A stretch of DNA of 64,000 nucleotides, from positions 1,096,005-1,160,004 of the forward strand of contig NC_072467.1 in the NCBI RefSeq assembly GCF_027596085.1, written 5' to 3'. Origin of the DNA: Anoplopoma fimbria (lineage: Eukaryota > Chordata > Actinopteri > Perciformes > Anoplopomatidae). The stretch's first letter is position 1. Every line of letters starts with the position of its first letter. The translations under genes and the position numbers were made by a program. The notes under the pieces are model-generated. The model saw only the letters and a list, made by a program, of their open reading frames with translations. It had not been told where the DNA came from and searched no databases. Below, in pieces: positions 11,601 through 26,600 of the stretch.

Positions 11601-14600
11601 CAGTAAAGCTTTTATCCAACAAACATTGTAGCTACTGTATGACCTCTCAATACTCACTGTGCTTATGTGTGGCCTGTTCTACCTCTTCATCTCTTGAATA
11701 TAAAGGCTGTTACATCACTATGCAAACAGTACCCACTCTATAACAAGAGAGCTCTCAGTCAGTAGCCCTAAAGTCCTTCAGGTATGAGCCTTGCATACAC
11801 AATGTAGACTTAATGATCGTGGTTGCTAGGTAGCACAGATTGAAAGAATTGTCATGAAATAGAGTCATTATCTATTATTTTCATACAGGCATTCCTCCGC
11901 ACTATCAGAGACTACCTTTGTAGCTGAAGGGTTGCCAGGGGATGTTGTCTTTTTCGAGGCCTTCATCCAACAGAAATCCAACAGAGTCCTTATCAGAAGA
12001 GCGAACAAGCAACTGAGGGTGGATGTAAAAGTTGAAGCTCTGTAATTAAGTCAGAACAATTAACCTGTAACTACAACACAAGCCTTAGCAACTCTCAAGC
12101 CAAGAAGAGGGATTGCTGTTCCACTGTAGTACCATGTTTAATATTCAACAGAGCTCAAAGCAAAACAATGGTACACAATCTATTTACATTTGGCATTTCT
12201 AAATACCTCTTTTACAGTGGTGGAAAGTAACTCACTACTGTACTTTTACTCAATTAGTGTACTAGTGTACAATCTGCATAATGAATACTTTTCCTTTTGG
12301 TACTTACTTATATTTAGATAATCAAACTTTTTACTTAAATCAAATTCTGAATAAAGGACTTCTACTTGTAACAGAGTATTTCTGCACTATTGTATTGTTA
12401 CTTTCACTTAAGTAAAACATCTGAAATCTGCCACCATAGCTTTTATATTTCTTGATTTGAAAACTAAATCAAATTTTATCTTTATACCTGTAGGCATTGT
12501 GTAACAATCAACAGAATCAAAGGGGGTTTCTGCTCAGTAAATACCAGCCCCCCCATGAATTCTGTCTTTGCCTGGAAAAGCAGATTGATGAGGACTGAAT
12601 AATGATTTCTAAGGGACTTGCTGTGCAGCACCTGTAGCTGCCTCTAAGCATTTATTCCCAGCTTCACTAAACTCAGTGAGAGTCTGATGTCAAATCACCA
12701 ATACTGAGCAAAATAAATATTTCAACTGCAAAAATGATTAAAAACATTCAATGATATTAGGGTGGATGTTTGGAAAAACAAAACAAAATATAAATTAACA
12801 AACTGTGTAAAATGTTGAACTTTCCAGAAAAAAAGTGAAGGAAGTGTGTATGTAAACTTGCTTATATGCAAATGTGGAACGTTCAATAGCATGGATCAAT
12901 AACTCTCCTGCTTGGGAGCTCATTAGGCTGAGCTAGACATTGATGGCACCAGATCTGATTGAGACTAAATGATAAAAGAGGCGGCAGGAAGGAAGATTCA
13001 TCAATTATATAAAAGACTGTGCCTGGCACTCACTTTACAATCTCCTTGTATACTTGGAAACAATGTAAAAAATGTTCTGCTGAATACATAAGAATACGGT
13101 GAACTTACCCCCATCACACAAACATTTTTAAGGACTAGCGACTTGGGAAAAACAGTGGCCGTGTGTATCAGCCAAACCCAAAATAAGCAGGTAATTCCAT
13201 TCAGTTGAATTAAATACTTACAACAATGTGCATGAATATCTCAGTTACAGCTTCGTATATAGAGAACCCGATATGTTCAGCTTTTAGATAAATATTTTCA
13301 TAACTGACTGCTTTAATTCATAATAAATAATTCAGTGGATGCTCGCAGCTATGTGCTCTGCTAGAAGACATAATCTCCTCTAATCCAACAGGGGAAAACC
13401 TGTACTGTACAAGTGAAAACACTTCCCGCAGAGTCTAATATCACATTAACATGTATGAGATTGCCCGACAATTTTATAAAATAATTCATATCAATGTGTT
13501 CAGAATGCCTCTGACCTTGTTACATATCATCTGTTGGGAGCTTGGGGGGTGTGCTGTGTGTCCCCATGCAGGGTGGGGAGGTGGGGGTCTCAGTGAGACA
13601 GTGTCGGTCTGTGGTCTGGGTCTGGGTCTTTGGTAACATCATCAGAATTCAGCACACGGCCTGAAAAATGCAGCAAATGGGCTCTTCATTGGAGTGACAG
13701 CTCAGAGTTGGCTGCCACACAGGGCTTCAATTAGTCTGCCAGAGCAAAGCGGCTCCCAGGAGCTTTCTCTACCTCAACATATTCCACCTTTTCTGTCCAT
13801 CACCTTTCATTTTTTTTCCTTTCAATCCTTCGTCTGACCCAAACTTCACCCTTTTCCAGCATTTGACCTCAGCATCCTCTCTGTCCTTCCTTCCTATAAA
13901 AGCACCATCCCTTTCAACCATCCCATGATGCCATCCACACATGACAAATGGAGTGGAAACACTTATAGTGTGCTAAAACACACTGAGGTAAAAGTGGTGT
14001 TGGAGAACTGAAGCAGAAAGGAGGAAAAAAACAGAAAGGAAGCTGTAGCTGTTTACACAGCTGGTCTCTCGTCTCCACAGGAGTTCAGCACAGCAATGAG
14101 GCAGTTCCTCTTTTAAGTGTGTGCTGCAGCAGTTGAGATCTTAATCAAGGAATATAGGGATTAAAAGAGACAAGCAAGAGTTGTATAGTTTAACTTATGT
14201 TTAACGAGAAGTAATTTCTCTCTTCTCACAATTATTCTAGTTTTGATCGATCATAATGATACACTCTGTGTGTTGTTGGAGAGGATGTAGCTACGAATGG
14301 ACACAGGATGTGCTGGGGAAATGTCTAAAAGCATCATTAATATTGATATCCAGTAGAGACATTGGTAATATAACATAATATAATAACCATAACTTGAACA
14401 TATTTCATAAAAATATGCAAATATGAAAAAATAGCACAATTATGTTATACAATTTAGACACCGCCCTGCGACAGACTGGCGACCTGTCCAGGGTGAACCC
14501 TGCCTTCGCCCATTGACAGCTGAGATCGGCTCCAGCACCCTGCGACCCTTAACTGGATAAGCAGGTTACGGAAAATGGATGGATGGATGGAATTTAGACA

Positions 14601-17600
14601 CCAAACAATAAAAGTCCTCGTTCATTTTAGCAACGAATTATATCAGAGATATATTCCCATTAAAACTCAAATTGGTAATAATTGATCAGCATTAAGGCTC
14701 TACATGCAATAATATTTAATTATGCTAAATTGAATTTCAACCAGCAGTGACACAAATGTGTCACCAAAAATTCTATTACTGGACTCCCCTGAGAAAAAGA
14801 CATTTTGCTATGCATGTAATCATATCTGTGCCCTGTCGGCAAAATAAAATTACATCGGCAGTGAGACATTATGTGGGTATAAAGGTTTGTAAAATATTGC
14901 ACTGGAGAGAGAGCGACAGAGTAAAAGGAGGGATGGAGAGAGGGGGGGTGTATGTCAAGGGCAACACGCCGCTTTGACTCAAGGACGTGTGAGGATGGCA
15001 GCCAAGCCATCTCCTTATGAGGTCCACAGTGAGACCAAAGCCAAGGATTATCAGTAAATCAACATCTGTCAATTACGGTTATGCTGTCGTGAAGCCACAG
15101 TGCTCCATAAACAAACAGGGCAGGCACGTTAAAGCAGGGTCGGCCCTGAGCGTAATGAATAGTGTGGGTGAATGAGTGCAAACAGCTCAGTAATATCAGT
15201 AAGGTGATGAAAATAAAGATTAAAATATCACCTCCAGATTTTAACAAACCACACTTTGATAATGCAAATTGTTGGATCTAGGATTACTGAATTGTTTAAA
15301 CTTCTTTACTAGATCACACCAACTGCTATTATCTGCTGATACACTGAATTTTGACATTGTTATTAGTCAGATATTTAGATCCTTTACTTTACTAAAAATA
15401 CCAATACTAAAATGTAAAAGTAATACATTATAAGTTAAAGTCTTGCATTTTAAATCCTACTTAAGTTGAAGTACAGAAGTATTATCATCTAAATTCACTC
15501 CAAATAAACGTACTAGTATACAATAAATTGCATTGTTAATTTTGATGTATCAATGTGTAAGTGACCTTTTATTGCCATGATAGAGCTATTTCATATACAG
15601 TTAGGTAGTTGAAGTCTCCTTCAAAAGGACAGAAAAAAATATAAAATATTTTACCTCTTATAGACATTTAAAACATGACTAGGGACCTTCACATTGCTTG
15701 TTTTGTAAGGGTAAAAAGTTTGGGAACAACTTTTTTAATCTTAAATCATTTGTTGATGTAAAATTTTAATCTTGAAAGTAGCTGCAGATTAGGAGGCCAT
15801 TTAATTTATAATAGGTACTGTAGTGTTAATTCTGTGCGTTTCCTGTAAATTCCCTGATCCTAATCAAACATGTATAAGCAGTATGACTTAGCCTCTGGGG
15901 ACAATGAACCAATCTCAACCAGCCCAAAAGCCTTGCCAACAGCAGGCTGGCGTCCGTGTCACAGTCAGCCACAGCACAGCAAGCATCAGGGACTGCTTTT
16001 CCCTGCTGGCTCAACATGACCTTTTCAAAATGCTATACAACCGAAGCTTAATGACTAACACACCAGTTGACATTTACCGAAGCCAGCTTGCTGTTGAAAA
16101 GTTCAGAGAAACATCAAAATGCTAATGTTGCTTGTATCCAAAAGGGACCCCCCAAGAGGGAAAGATACAGATGTATGAATGAAACTTATCATAAAAGCAG
16201 TAAACACAAACTATAACAACAAACATTTCAGTAGTTCTTTTGTAAAAATTATTCAACGGCAAAGTAGGGCTCCTAGTTTAAAGTCTTGCTATAGCTATTG
16301 CAACGACTGTCCGGTAAAAACAAACGACTCCAAATAAATGAAATACCTAAGATTAAAATTAAAAGCACGGCAGATCTTGTCTGAGGCTGTGAAAAGGGCA
16401 TGAAGATTGATGAGAGAGCTGAAGGCGTGCCTGTTGTTTAATACATCATTGCTATTTTGGCAGGACTGTCAGTTGGATTGAATTTACATCAGAGGGCGGA
16501 CAAGTGATGCAATGGTGTCAACACCCAGCCACACACTGCTTCCCTAAAAAAAAGGGGTCTGAGGTCAGACAACTCGACTGATGTGATTACGAAGCTTAGA
16601 GAGAAACACCAACTTCCATCCAAGATCCTGTCAGGAGATGGAGATTGTGAAAACACTTTGAGTCTGACAGCAAATGGCCTGCATCTCGATTATCCCAGTA
16701 TGGGAGAACAGGTCAGGAGAGCAACTGCCATTAAAAAAAATGGCCAATGGACCCAAATGATGACCACATAAATTGCTGCCATTCCATTGTGTACATTACT
16801 GTGGAGAAGATGGCTATTTAGAGTGCTAGTTGGTTTGCATTCATCAGTCATAGCTTCTATACTACCTTGGAAAAAAGACCATTTGTCATGTGCTGAGATG
16901 AATTAATGGCATTAGCCAGGGGTCCATGAGAGGGTTAAAGACTTACATTAGCTTCACATCGACCGAGACGAGCAAAGGCACGTGCGGCTGATGGGACATT
17001 GTGCACTCTATGTACATCATTTACATTTCTAAAATAAGATAAGAACGCGCGATAGAGAAGTTAACCCTCAAACCCCTGTTTTGTGCAGGACAATGCTCTG
17101 ATCTTTAATGACCAGGCTGGGTTATTCAGCAGGGTTTCATAATCTCCGGTCCTGTTTAGATGAACAGATGATAGGCCATTAGCGGGAGCTGAGCTGATAC
17201 AAGACGAGCCAGACAATAGCTGACACTGCTGGAACAGCTTCATTGGGAAGCAACCGCAGCAGCACATCTGTATTCAGATCAGAGGCGATTGCGAGGTTAC
17301 ACATTCTAGCTGAGGAGGGAATAGCAGAATAGCTTTAAATCTGTTGCGGTCTGCTCCAGCTGGCGGGTACTGATACCGGTCCCTGCATGGCACTTCAAAC
17401 AGAGCAGCCCAGACAAACCTGCACACCAGACAGGAGCCAAGGAGCTCCATGCACCCCAGCTCAGCCCTTATCAGAGAACAACAGGAGAAATAGGTAAACA
17501 ACTGAGGAATTAGCAGTAAATAACCCCGGTAAGAGCTGTTTTAATGACTCTCCTGTCTGTTAAATGTAGAATCATGGAGGGCTTTATGCAGAAATTGGTT

Positions 17601-20600
17601 CCCAGGAAAAAAGCCTGTGAGGAATTCAAAGTGGAAATTTACATAAATGTCTCTTTCTGGTATTTTGGTGCCAAGTTATACATTAGCGACACTGCTTAAA
17701 ATGTCGGTAATAATAAGCACGTGCTTGGCTTTCTTTCATATAACAGCCACCAGATCCTTGGCTTTTGATGACCCTCAGTTTTCAAGGTCTCTAAAGCTCT
17801 CAGCTCTTGTATTTAGACTCAGACTGAAACGCCACATTAATGATCCCCCCTCCCACACATGCCGGGTTTACGCAATTGCCTTTCCTCTTGCTTTTGTCCA
17901 TCAAGGCCAGCTTGTGTAACTTAGTTTTTCTTACATTTCAGTTGAAGACTTGCGTATACTAAACATCTTCAAATGCCTGTGGCCTTGTTTCACAACACAC
18001 GGAGAGGAAATTGCAACAGCATGGCAGAAAGGCATTTACGAGAAAAGGAGAAGCCACATAGTCATGGTTGGAGTCATAATCAGAAGAAAGCTTTTTAGGA
18101 GTTGAGTTAAAGCAGCTTAAAAAGCCAGCTTCCACCCAAATTATATTACTTATTGATGTTCCGATACAGTTTTCTAAAACTTAGGTAGATTCTCACTGGA
18201 CAATGTATTTGTAATGGCCAAAGCAGTGGAAAAAAACCCCCAGCTGATCAAACCACACCTCACAGTGCCCAAACAAAGCCACCAGATGTCACTGTGGCCC
18301 CATTTCATCTCCCGTCAGCTGATCGACCGACACTAACCTCTGTGTGTGAGAAGTGCTGAGAAAAGCTGCTCACTCTGCTGTGTCTAAACTGCACAGCTGC
18401 AATGTGTGGAAGGTGTCTGTAAAGCTATTACTATTCAGGGCACAGTTCTACACTTCCCGTCCCTCTGTCTGCAATACTCTCAAACCACAACAGTACCCGG
18501 CGGCAGGAGGCTCGGAAATGACTGTACACTGCAGCTCCACTGGAGTAGGACTGCATACATAATGCTGCATCTGAACCCGGGGTCCTGCCTGTAGGGAGTA
18601 CCAGAGCCCTGCCAATAAAAAATACATAACAGGATTTCACACTTGACTACTGTTATTATTGAAATTATTTCAGTGGAGATAATGCTTGGAGACCAGTTTG
18701 ACAATCAAATGCCTGGCAATTCTGAATGATATCATGTGCAGGGTTGTTTTTTAATGTCAGCCAGCAGTAGATGGGGCAAAAGATGATTAAAACAGAGATA
18801 CTCCAAGATTGACAAAAAAAACCCCCACATATAACAAATATTTTAAAAATGCCTCTCATCCTGTTCCTTCTCTTTCCTTCCTTTCTTTATATTCATACAC
18901 AACTTCATCTACACCTTTCAGTCACACGTCACAAAGAGGCAAAGAGGAAGAATAAATGCACAGATGATCTACCTGACTGCTGCTACCACGCTTCTGTTTG
19001 TTCTGACGGGAGAAAAAGTAATCAGATTCTTTTCAGGGCAGCCACTGCACAAAATCAATACTATATAAGGAGGCCTGATGAATCTGAAATTTGTACTCAG
19101 AGTGGATATTGATCAGTCTCAGTCAGAAGACTTTTTAAAGCTCATGTAGATTGACAATCAATATGTAGTACAAAAAACATAACTCTACAATTATAAAGCT
19201 AACATACATATAATGCATGTGAGTTAAATCAGCAAAACCATCCATCTATTTGTTTTAATATAACTTAACCTGATCATACTGTTATGTTGCATGCAATAAG
19301 CAGAGGTGCTGTAGCTTTCTTGTTCATCAGATACAGTTGAGACAACATATAGTATTGATACTCTAGCAGGACTAACAGAGAGCTGGACTGGGCGTGGCAC
19401 TCTTGCCTGGGAGGGACAATATGAGTGAAAGACCCCTCCTCTTGATGTGCCTCAAGCAGGGAAGATGAATTCATTTGTGAGAATGCATGGAGCAATAGAA
19501 ATGATGGATGTTTAATACCCCCACGTAATCAATTCTGGGGTCAGAGTTATCAATGCTGATATCAAAGAAATTCAAATGTGATTAGGAATTAAAAATATGA
19601 GTTGCAATGGTTCTGTAACCTTGGTACGCCTGAAATGAAAGACACCTGCATTAAAAAGGCTAGCAGACAGAGACCGTATCATGTGCGACTTAAACTATCT
19701 TGTTCCTGTGGCTCATCAAAATGAGAGCGTGTGCTGGAAGGTATTCTCCAGACTCCTATCTAATATCATTAAGAGCGGATACACATTGAGTGGACTAATC
19801 CAGCTGTTCCCCACAATCACATTTTAGCCTCTTAGACATATCTGACCCAAGTTCATTGCAATAGTGCTTTCCGGATACGACTCTATGATTGAGTTACAGG
19901 CTGGAGAGGGAGTCTTGTGAAAATACTTAGGAGCCTTACTCATAGCCAATTCAGCTTTACAAATTGGCTTATTTTGACTAAAGAAAGACCTTAGTTTTGA
20001 AGGATGGTCCAAATTTAGGATAACAGCCCGTGTCTGGCAGAATAATACAAAGGGAATTACAGTTACAGCTTCATCATTTTCCCTGTGTTTAGCTCGTACA
20101 ACACTTGTTCCTAGAGTGGCCTCAGCATGACACAAAAATTCAAACCAACATAGAAAATCCAATTATCATGCATTGTATTAGAAACATTTTAAATGGTGCC
20201 AGATCAAGGTTTGTAAACTTGATCACAAAAGACATGTTTCTGGGAAAAAAACATACAACATGACATTTAGAAAAATCAGCTCGGGCCAGCAGGATGAGGC
20301 TGCATACGTTTCAGAGACAGACTCTCGCCAGACTCTCTGTTCTGCATCTTGCAATTTGAATGTTGGCTCACAAATAGATCCTTCATTAACCTGGCATCTG
20401 GAGGCCATCTAATAAGCAGACTTTTCCTTGAAGCACAACTCCAATCCGCCTCTCTGAAATGAGGGTGCTGAACTGAGATGAGCACCAAGGACATGTAGTC
20501 TGCGTCTGGGTGTTTTTTTTAGGGAAAAAGAGAGACGGTCACTGAGGAAATACAAGGCACTAAGCTATGCGTAGTCACAGTCTTTGTCTTTGTCTTCTTT

Positions 20601-23600
20601 ACTTTTGTTTGCTCTGCTCCGCTGGGCCAACTGAGACATGAATTATATTGCTGAGGCTATTATTCTGTGTTCTATCAAATACAATTTAACGGGTTATTAA
20701 ACCTTTCGATCTTTCCCACTACCCAATGCTTGACTAGTACTTTATGGTGTTGCAGAGTCTAACACACCAATCATGTGCCTCAGCAGAGGAGTGTAGTGAC
20801 AACATCTGCAGAGATAGCAACTGTCAAAGTGCAGCAGTGATAATGTGCCTCTCCATCCAGCAGCGGGCAACTAGTTGCAGGAAGCCCCATGGCGCTGTCC
20901 ATGAGGCTGAGGAGAACAAAAGCATCAAAGCCAGAGCTCTCCTCCTCGCTCCTCTCGTAGGAGGAGGGGCCGAGCCGTGAAGGGGGAGGCACTATGTGTA
21001 CTTGATTCAATTAGGCAGTCTGTGAGGCCTCCCCTGGGAGCAAGGCTGCAAAGAAAGAGGCTGCAGGCCTGTCTAACAAAGACATTGAACCCACCCCTTT
21101 GCCCCTTCTGAATCCACCTCATTAGTCAGCCGTGTTGATCGTCTCAAAAAAGTGTCTTCACCACACAACAGAATGAGGAGGAACAGATCTTCTTCTGATT
21201 CTCTGTCAGGCTGATGTGAGTCAACATGAAAAACTTTTTTTTTTTTTTTTCATAGCACTGGTGAGTATTTTCACTGCAGAGACCAGCTAAAAAAAGGACA
21301 ACATTTTGTGTGTATTGTACAGTACATTTTGTGTGTATTTGTTTATCGTGTGTGTAAATATTATGCCTGCTAGTTATTATAACATTTCTAACAAAAGTTG
21401 TTGTATGCTTCTGTCTCTCCATAGTAGTTGAGCCACTGCAGCTCAAAAAGAAATTGGCACAGGGATTCAAAATGTAAAAATTAAACCAGCAGAGAAAATG
21501 TCTCAGTCCAAGCTGTGTGTGAGCATCAAGAGAAATCGTATCTCTTGGCAAACATCTGTCACGTCCACTATCTGACTCACACCACTGAAAGTCCGGTATG
21601 TTTCAAAGATTCCTCTGTATCTCAGAGAATAAGCAGAGTGTTTAGCTCTTTTGAATGTCTGGCAGATAAATACAGTCCGGCGACATTAGTATTCATTTTC
21701 CGGTCTGCTGGTCCTTTGAAACGCAGCAGATGTCTGTGTTTCTGCATTTGCACGTTGTCAGAGTTGCTCAATAGCAATGGTGCAAAAGGGGGGGGGGAAG
21801 GAAACATCTGCTTGGTCTGCTTTAATCAGTGCCACGCCATATCTGTCAACACCAATCTGTTTCTTATATTTTCAACATCATTATACAGAGTTGTGAAACA
21901 CGTAAATCTGTAAAAAAAAACTGTTAATGCTTTCCTTGATGGTAGAGGAGTAGGTTACACAGGCAAGATCTGAAGCTGGAAGTGTTCAGATAGTGTTTGA
22001 TCCCCTGGAAGACTTTTGGTTTTAAAGGCTATATTAGCATGTAATAAATCATATCAAGCTATTTTTACAAGTTTGCTATAGTGCTATTGTCAATACAGAT
22101 TAACTTAAAACAAATCTAGGCACCGGTCTAATCAGTCACAACCAACCCAACTGCTCATGTGCTCTCACGTCCGCCAACAGGCTCACCAAACCTGCAGCCT
22201 GACAGTCACACCTGCTCTGCTCAGGGACCACTTGGCTGTTTTAGCAATCATTGCCATCATAGGAACCAGAGATAATTACACAGCTTCCACCCACCAGGCT
22301 GGCTAGCTTCGCTAAAACCGTATTGCTCCAGTGCAGCAATAACACTTGTCTAAATGAATGCACGGCACTTTACAGCACGACTGACAGCGCCCATTTATTC
22401 TGCCATCCAACTGGAAAGAAAAAACAAATTAATTTGGCACTTAAGGCCCCCACCTCTGTGAATAATGTATCACCCTTCCCTCAAACCGCAACCCCCACCC
22501 CCAAATCACCACTATTATTCAACCCTCTTTTTATGATTCCCAGTTTAAGGTAACACAAATATTAAAAGGAGTCTTTCATCAAAGCGTTTTACATTCAAGC
22601 AGAAAGAATCGCTGGTGTTTGATTTCGATCTGCTCTCATCGGCATTGCCATCAATCTTGAATAATGATTGCATTTGTCTTAAAAGAAGCGTTTATTTAAA
22701 AAAAGAGCTAATTGCACTGGTCCCCAGGGCACAAACTAATTGATCTACATTTTTTTCCAAATCTAGCCGAGTAGGAGCTTAATCTTTCCATTGCCATCGG
22801 TTTCAGGGGTTATGGTGTATTTGTTTGCTAGCCAGTCTCTTTGTTCACTTCACACCGTCTAGTTTATGGTCTGGGCGTCAGAATAACAGATCTCTAACAA
22901 TTATCACTTGTGCACCCAGATTCTAGTAACACCTCTCCTCCTCCCCTAGGGGAGGACAGACGTTGGGTTTTACACTCTCTTGTGCCCCATTATATTTATG
23001 CAAATTAGACTAAAATCAGGGGAAATCTGGGGGCATCCTTTCCTGTTAGTGCTAATTAGCAATGAATGCTATATTGCATACATTATGCATGAAGTCCCCC
23101 TCTATGCAGCTATACATTGTGACCTTGAACACAAGGCCAAGTTTGGGTTGCAACATCAAGAACTCTTGATTTTCTACAGTCTAAGAGAGTATAAAGGAAC
23201 TCAGCCTAAAAGTAAAGATCTGCAGTCAGTTGCAATATAAAATTAAAGTGTCTGGGGAATGCCTTTCATGAGAATCATTGTCCAAAGCATTATACTTACA
23301 AACATAACACCCAAGAGCCATCCCGCTGAAAAGAGATCTATTAATATCATATGGCCACATTCTGCCAATGAATCAGGCCTCATAAAGGAGCCAAACAGCA
23401 GGAGAGAGACAGACCGGGACACGTAGGTGGCAAAACACATCACATCTGAGATTGTCACTCTGCTCCTGAGAGCTAGTAAATGGTATTTTCTTAGATCCCA
23501 TAAAAGGGGCTGCATTAAGATAATAATGTTGAAAAGCAATTATTAAAGACCAATAAAGTATGTTTAGTACCCTCTCCAGGCAAGTGGCGCACATATTCTT

Positions 23601-26600
23601 TTTAGTAGCTGAGCTGAGAATTGAGACCTGTGGCCCCACGGCAACCTGGAGGGCTCTATTTGAAAAAATTTAAAGGAAAAGTCATTTTTGACAAAGTAGA
23701 CTTGAATATGAGCTGAATCTGTCTGTTTATTTTGAAAAGACTGCATGCATTTAAAGAGGAGAAAATTACAATTGTTATTGTTAATGGTGCAGAAAATGAG
23801 GAATAACTTTTCATTTGAATTGTTGTATGAGGATTCGTTGGGTTTCTAACATAAAAGCATCAACTGAAAACAAGGATAAAATGAGCCTCTAAGACGTAGA
23901 CTGTAAAATCAAAAGTATCATTACAGAAAAATAGTAGGGATTATAGCCAATGTGGCTCAGTAACTCATCTTTTTAAGATGATATAAATCTTTATCATAGG
24001 AGTAAGAAGTATGTGACAAACTAATATTTATCAAAATGATTAACCTTGTGTAATGCAGGGAAAATTGCTGACTGTTTTTTGCCACAAAGAGAAAGTGTTG
24101 AGTTATTATTATTCACTTTAATATGGATATTTCTGACAGAACAGAAATGTTATCATGGTAAAAAGATACCAGTGTTTTGACCGGTTGTGTGACATGCCGA
24201 CTGTTGAACACACTTCTACTGTATATACTGTATATCAACTGCAACAATTAAAAAACAGCCAAAGAGAACTTACTCCTAACCAGGAATGGTTGTTGTCATG
24301 ACAATACTGAGCAACACATTTTTTACCACTTGGCTAATGAAATAAAGCTGTACAGAAGTAAGTATTACAAAGTGAAGCAGAAGCAATTAAGCCCTTCACT
24401 CACCTTAGGGGGGAGCTTCTCCCCCTTCATCCCTTCTGCCGTGTTTTTGACATCAGCTTCCTGTATAGCTCCTGGTGGAGGAGTCATCAATGAGTAATCT
24501 ACATTCATCAGAAACACACAGTAAACACTGTAAAAACAGTGACACTGCTGAAAGGAGTTAGGGCACATTCAAATCTGTGTAAATACCCCTGATTTAGCAA
24601 CAGTTTAGTTTCTCAATTTTTTCCATGTACGGTTTTGACTTTAGTCCCCATGTTACCAGTGGTTATGGAGTATTACTCCAACATCAGAGCAGCAGCTCCA
24701 GTAAACATGGTAGCACTGCGTCATTCCACAAAGTAAAAGCTGTGGTTCAACACAAGCTGCATCTCGAGGGAAACAACCCGGGAGACCTGCAGCAAACACA
24801 GGGGAGGAGCAAAGCAACACAAAACAAAGGCTCAATGTGGCTTCAGGAAATTATCTGCAGTCATCAAAAATTCAAACATACTTTGAATCCATCTTTAGGC
24901 TGCTGTAACACAGCGTGTCATTGGGTTAATAATGAGTCTCTGGGCGTGAATGAGAGGACAGGAAGATCAACAGTTGGCTCAGGGAGGCTGATCGCAGCAG
25001 GCAGAGCTGTTGTGGCATAGCTGGTGAGAGCGTGCCCAGCACCTGGCTGGTGCCCCAAGGGGAGCTGGCAGATGGTATTGACGCTGGGGTGTGCATCCTC
25101 GTATACTGAGCACGACTTAGCCTTACTTCCTGGGAGAGAACCCAAAGAAGGAGGGCGCCTGCAGGTGAGGAAAGGAAGCGGTGCCAAACAGAGGACTCCA
25201 ATGGACTTGGCTTGAGAGGGGCTACAACGGTCACAATAAGCCCCGGGCACACAGATGTTTCTGCTCATTAGGGCTTAAAAAGCAGATATGCATGCTTTAC
25301 CAAACAACTTAATTATTTATGTCTGCATCTTTCTGTAAACTGTCTCCAACCCGTTTGCATTTTTATCTGGCTACATGCTACTATGTACAGACACTGCTAA
25401 TGCTAAACATACACTGCAGACTGCTTGGATGCATCTATATGTTCTGCCAGGCTGAGTACTGTTTAGAAACACAGGGATTGCCAAGAGTGTCATTTACACA
25501 AAGCCTGATGAGTGCTTACCCATGGGGACCTTTGAGCTTAAAATGTCATCGGTTTGGGCTCCTCGGAGCGCACACAAAGGTCACCAGTGTCTCGAGGTCC
25601 TTATTGATTCCCAATCTACCACCATTATTCCTGACAATTACAGGAGGAACTGAAATTCTAATCATGGAAATGCATTCAGTGCAATGATGTATCTGGAATC
25701 ATAATGTAGTGCAAATACATGTATAATTCAATCTAAGGTCATGATATTCCCCTGTGTGTTGCTGGACATTTATCCACTGGTGTATCAACATGTGCTGGGA
25801 TTTAATGATAATAATTATATTTTTAATATTAATATTAAACCTTTACTGTCAATTAAATACATTTTTTAAATGTGAAAAAATGATGATACATAAATATCAC
25901 CTCAGAAAATGTGACAGGCTGACAGATAAAGTGTTCATCCGACCATCTGTGTAACTGTGCTATTGATATTAAAGTGATCAGCATGAAGCCTTAATCATAA
26001 GGGCTACACTTTATTTTGTTTCTGTTATAGAAGAACAAAACTCCCCCACACTGTGTTCCTCACTTGCATTCAAAGATATTTAGGTATCAAATAAGTAACC
26101 TGGTGAAGGTCTATGTACTGAAACATTGTCACTAAATATCTCTGAATGTACGTGAAGATGAATGTATGGTAGTTTTTTGTTCTATATTGTCGACCATAGG
26201 TATTTTCCAAATTACCTGTCGAACTACTGGTATGCAAAAGTTTGCTTATTTTTTTTGTCTGTTCCAAATGTTTTTTTTATGTGAATGGCCACCTTCTAGC
26301 AGTCACCTGATGAAAAAAGGTTGAGCACACAGTAGCTGTCATCAGTTTTAGTATACATTTCAATTTTTTTAATAGCACAATGTCATTAAATGCATTTTGG
26401 CATAGGACTAGCACATATTTGTTATTTAGAGTTGAAGACATCTTCATATTTTAAAGAAACAAAGAATAAACAAACAAAAACAGAGCTATGTGGCTGTATG
26501 GAGAGGGTGAGAATGTATTAAGTGGCCTGTTGCCTATCTGAGCACAGATGGCGGCAGAGCAGGATGTACCGACCTGTACTTTTGCCCACAGGCGCGTGCA

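Larger units (their letters stand above)
12040..24403 (-). other. Large ccdc33 intron (12.4 kb)
   Basis: No coding exon was recognised on either strand. It contains a hAT-like short element (12215-12439), a related fragment (about 15370-15560), an L2-like tail with target-site duplication (14463-14590), a T/A homopolymer near 21237-21251 and a G9 run near 21789. Several moderately GC-rich, low-repeat blocks (for example about 16900-17470 and 22560-22960) look like possible conserved non-coding DNA, but that needs alignment. Confidence 0.55.

Noticed and set aside
11821..11834. GGTTGCTAGGTAGC as an RFX X-box
   Set aside because: Only one half site fits well; inside a short intron near exon 11916-12039, with no other promoter sign.
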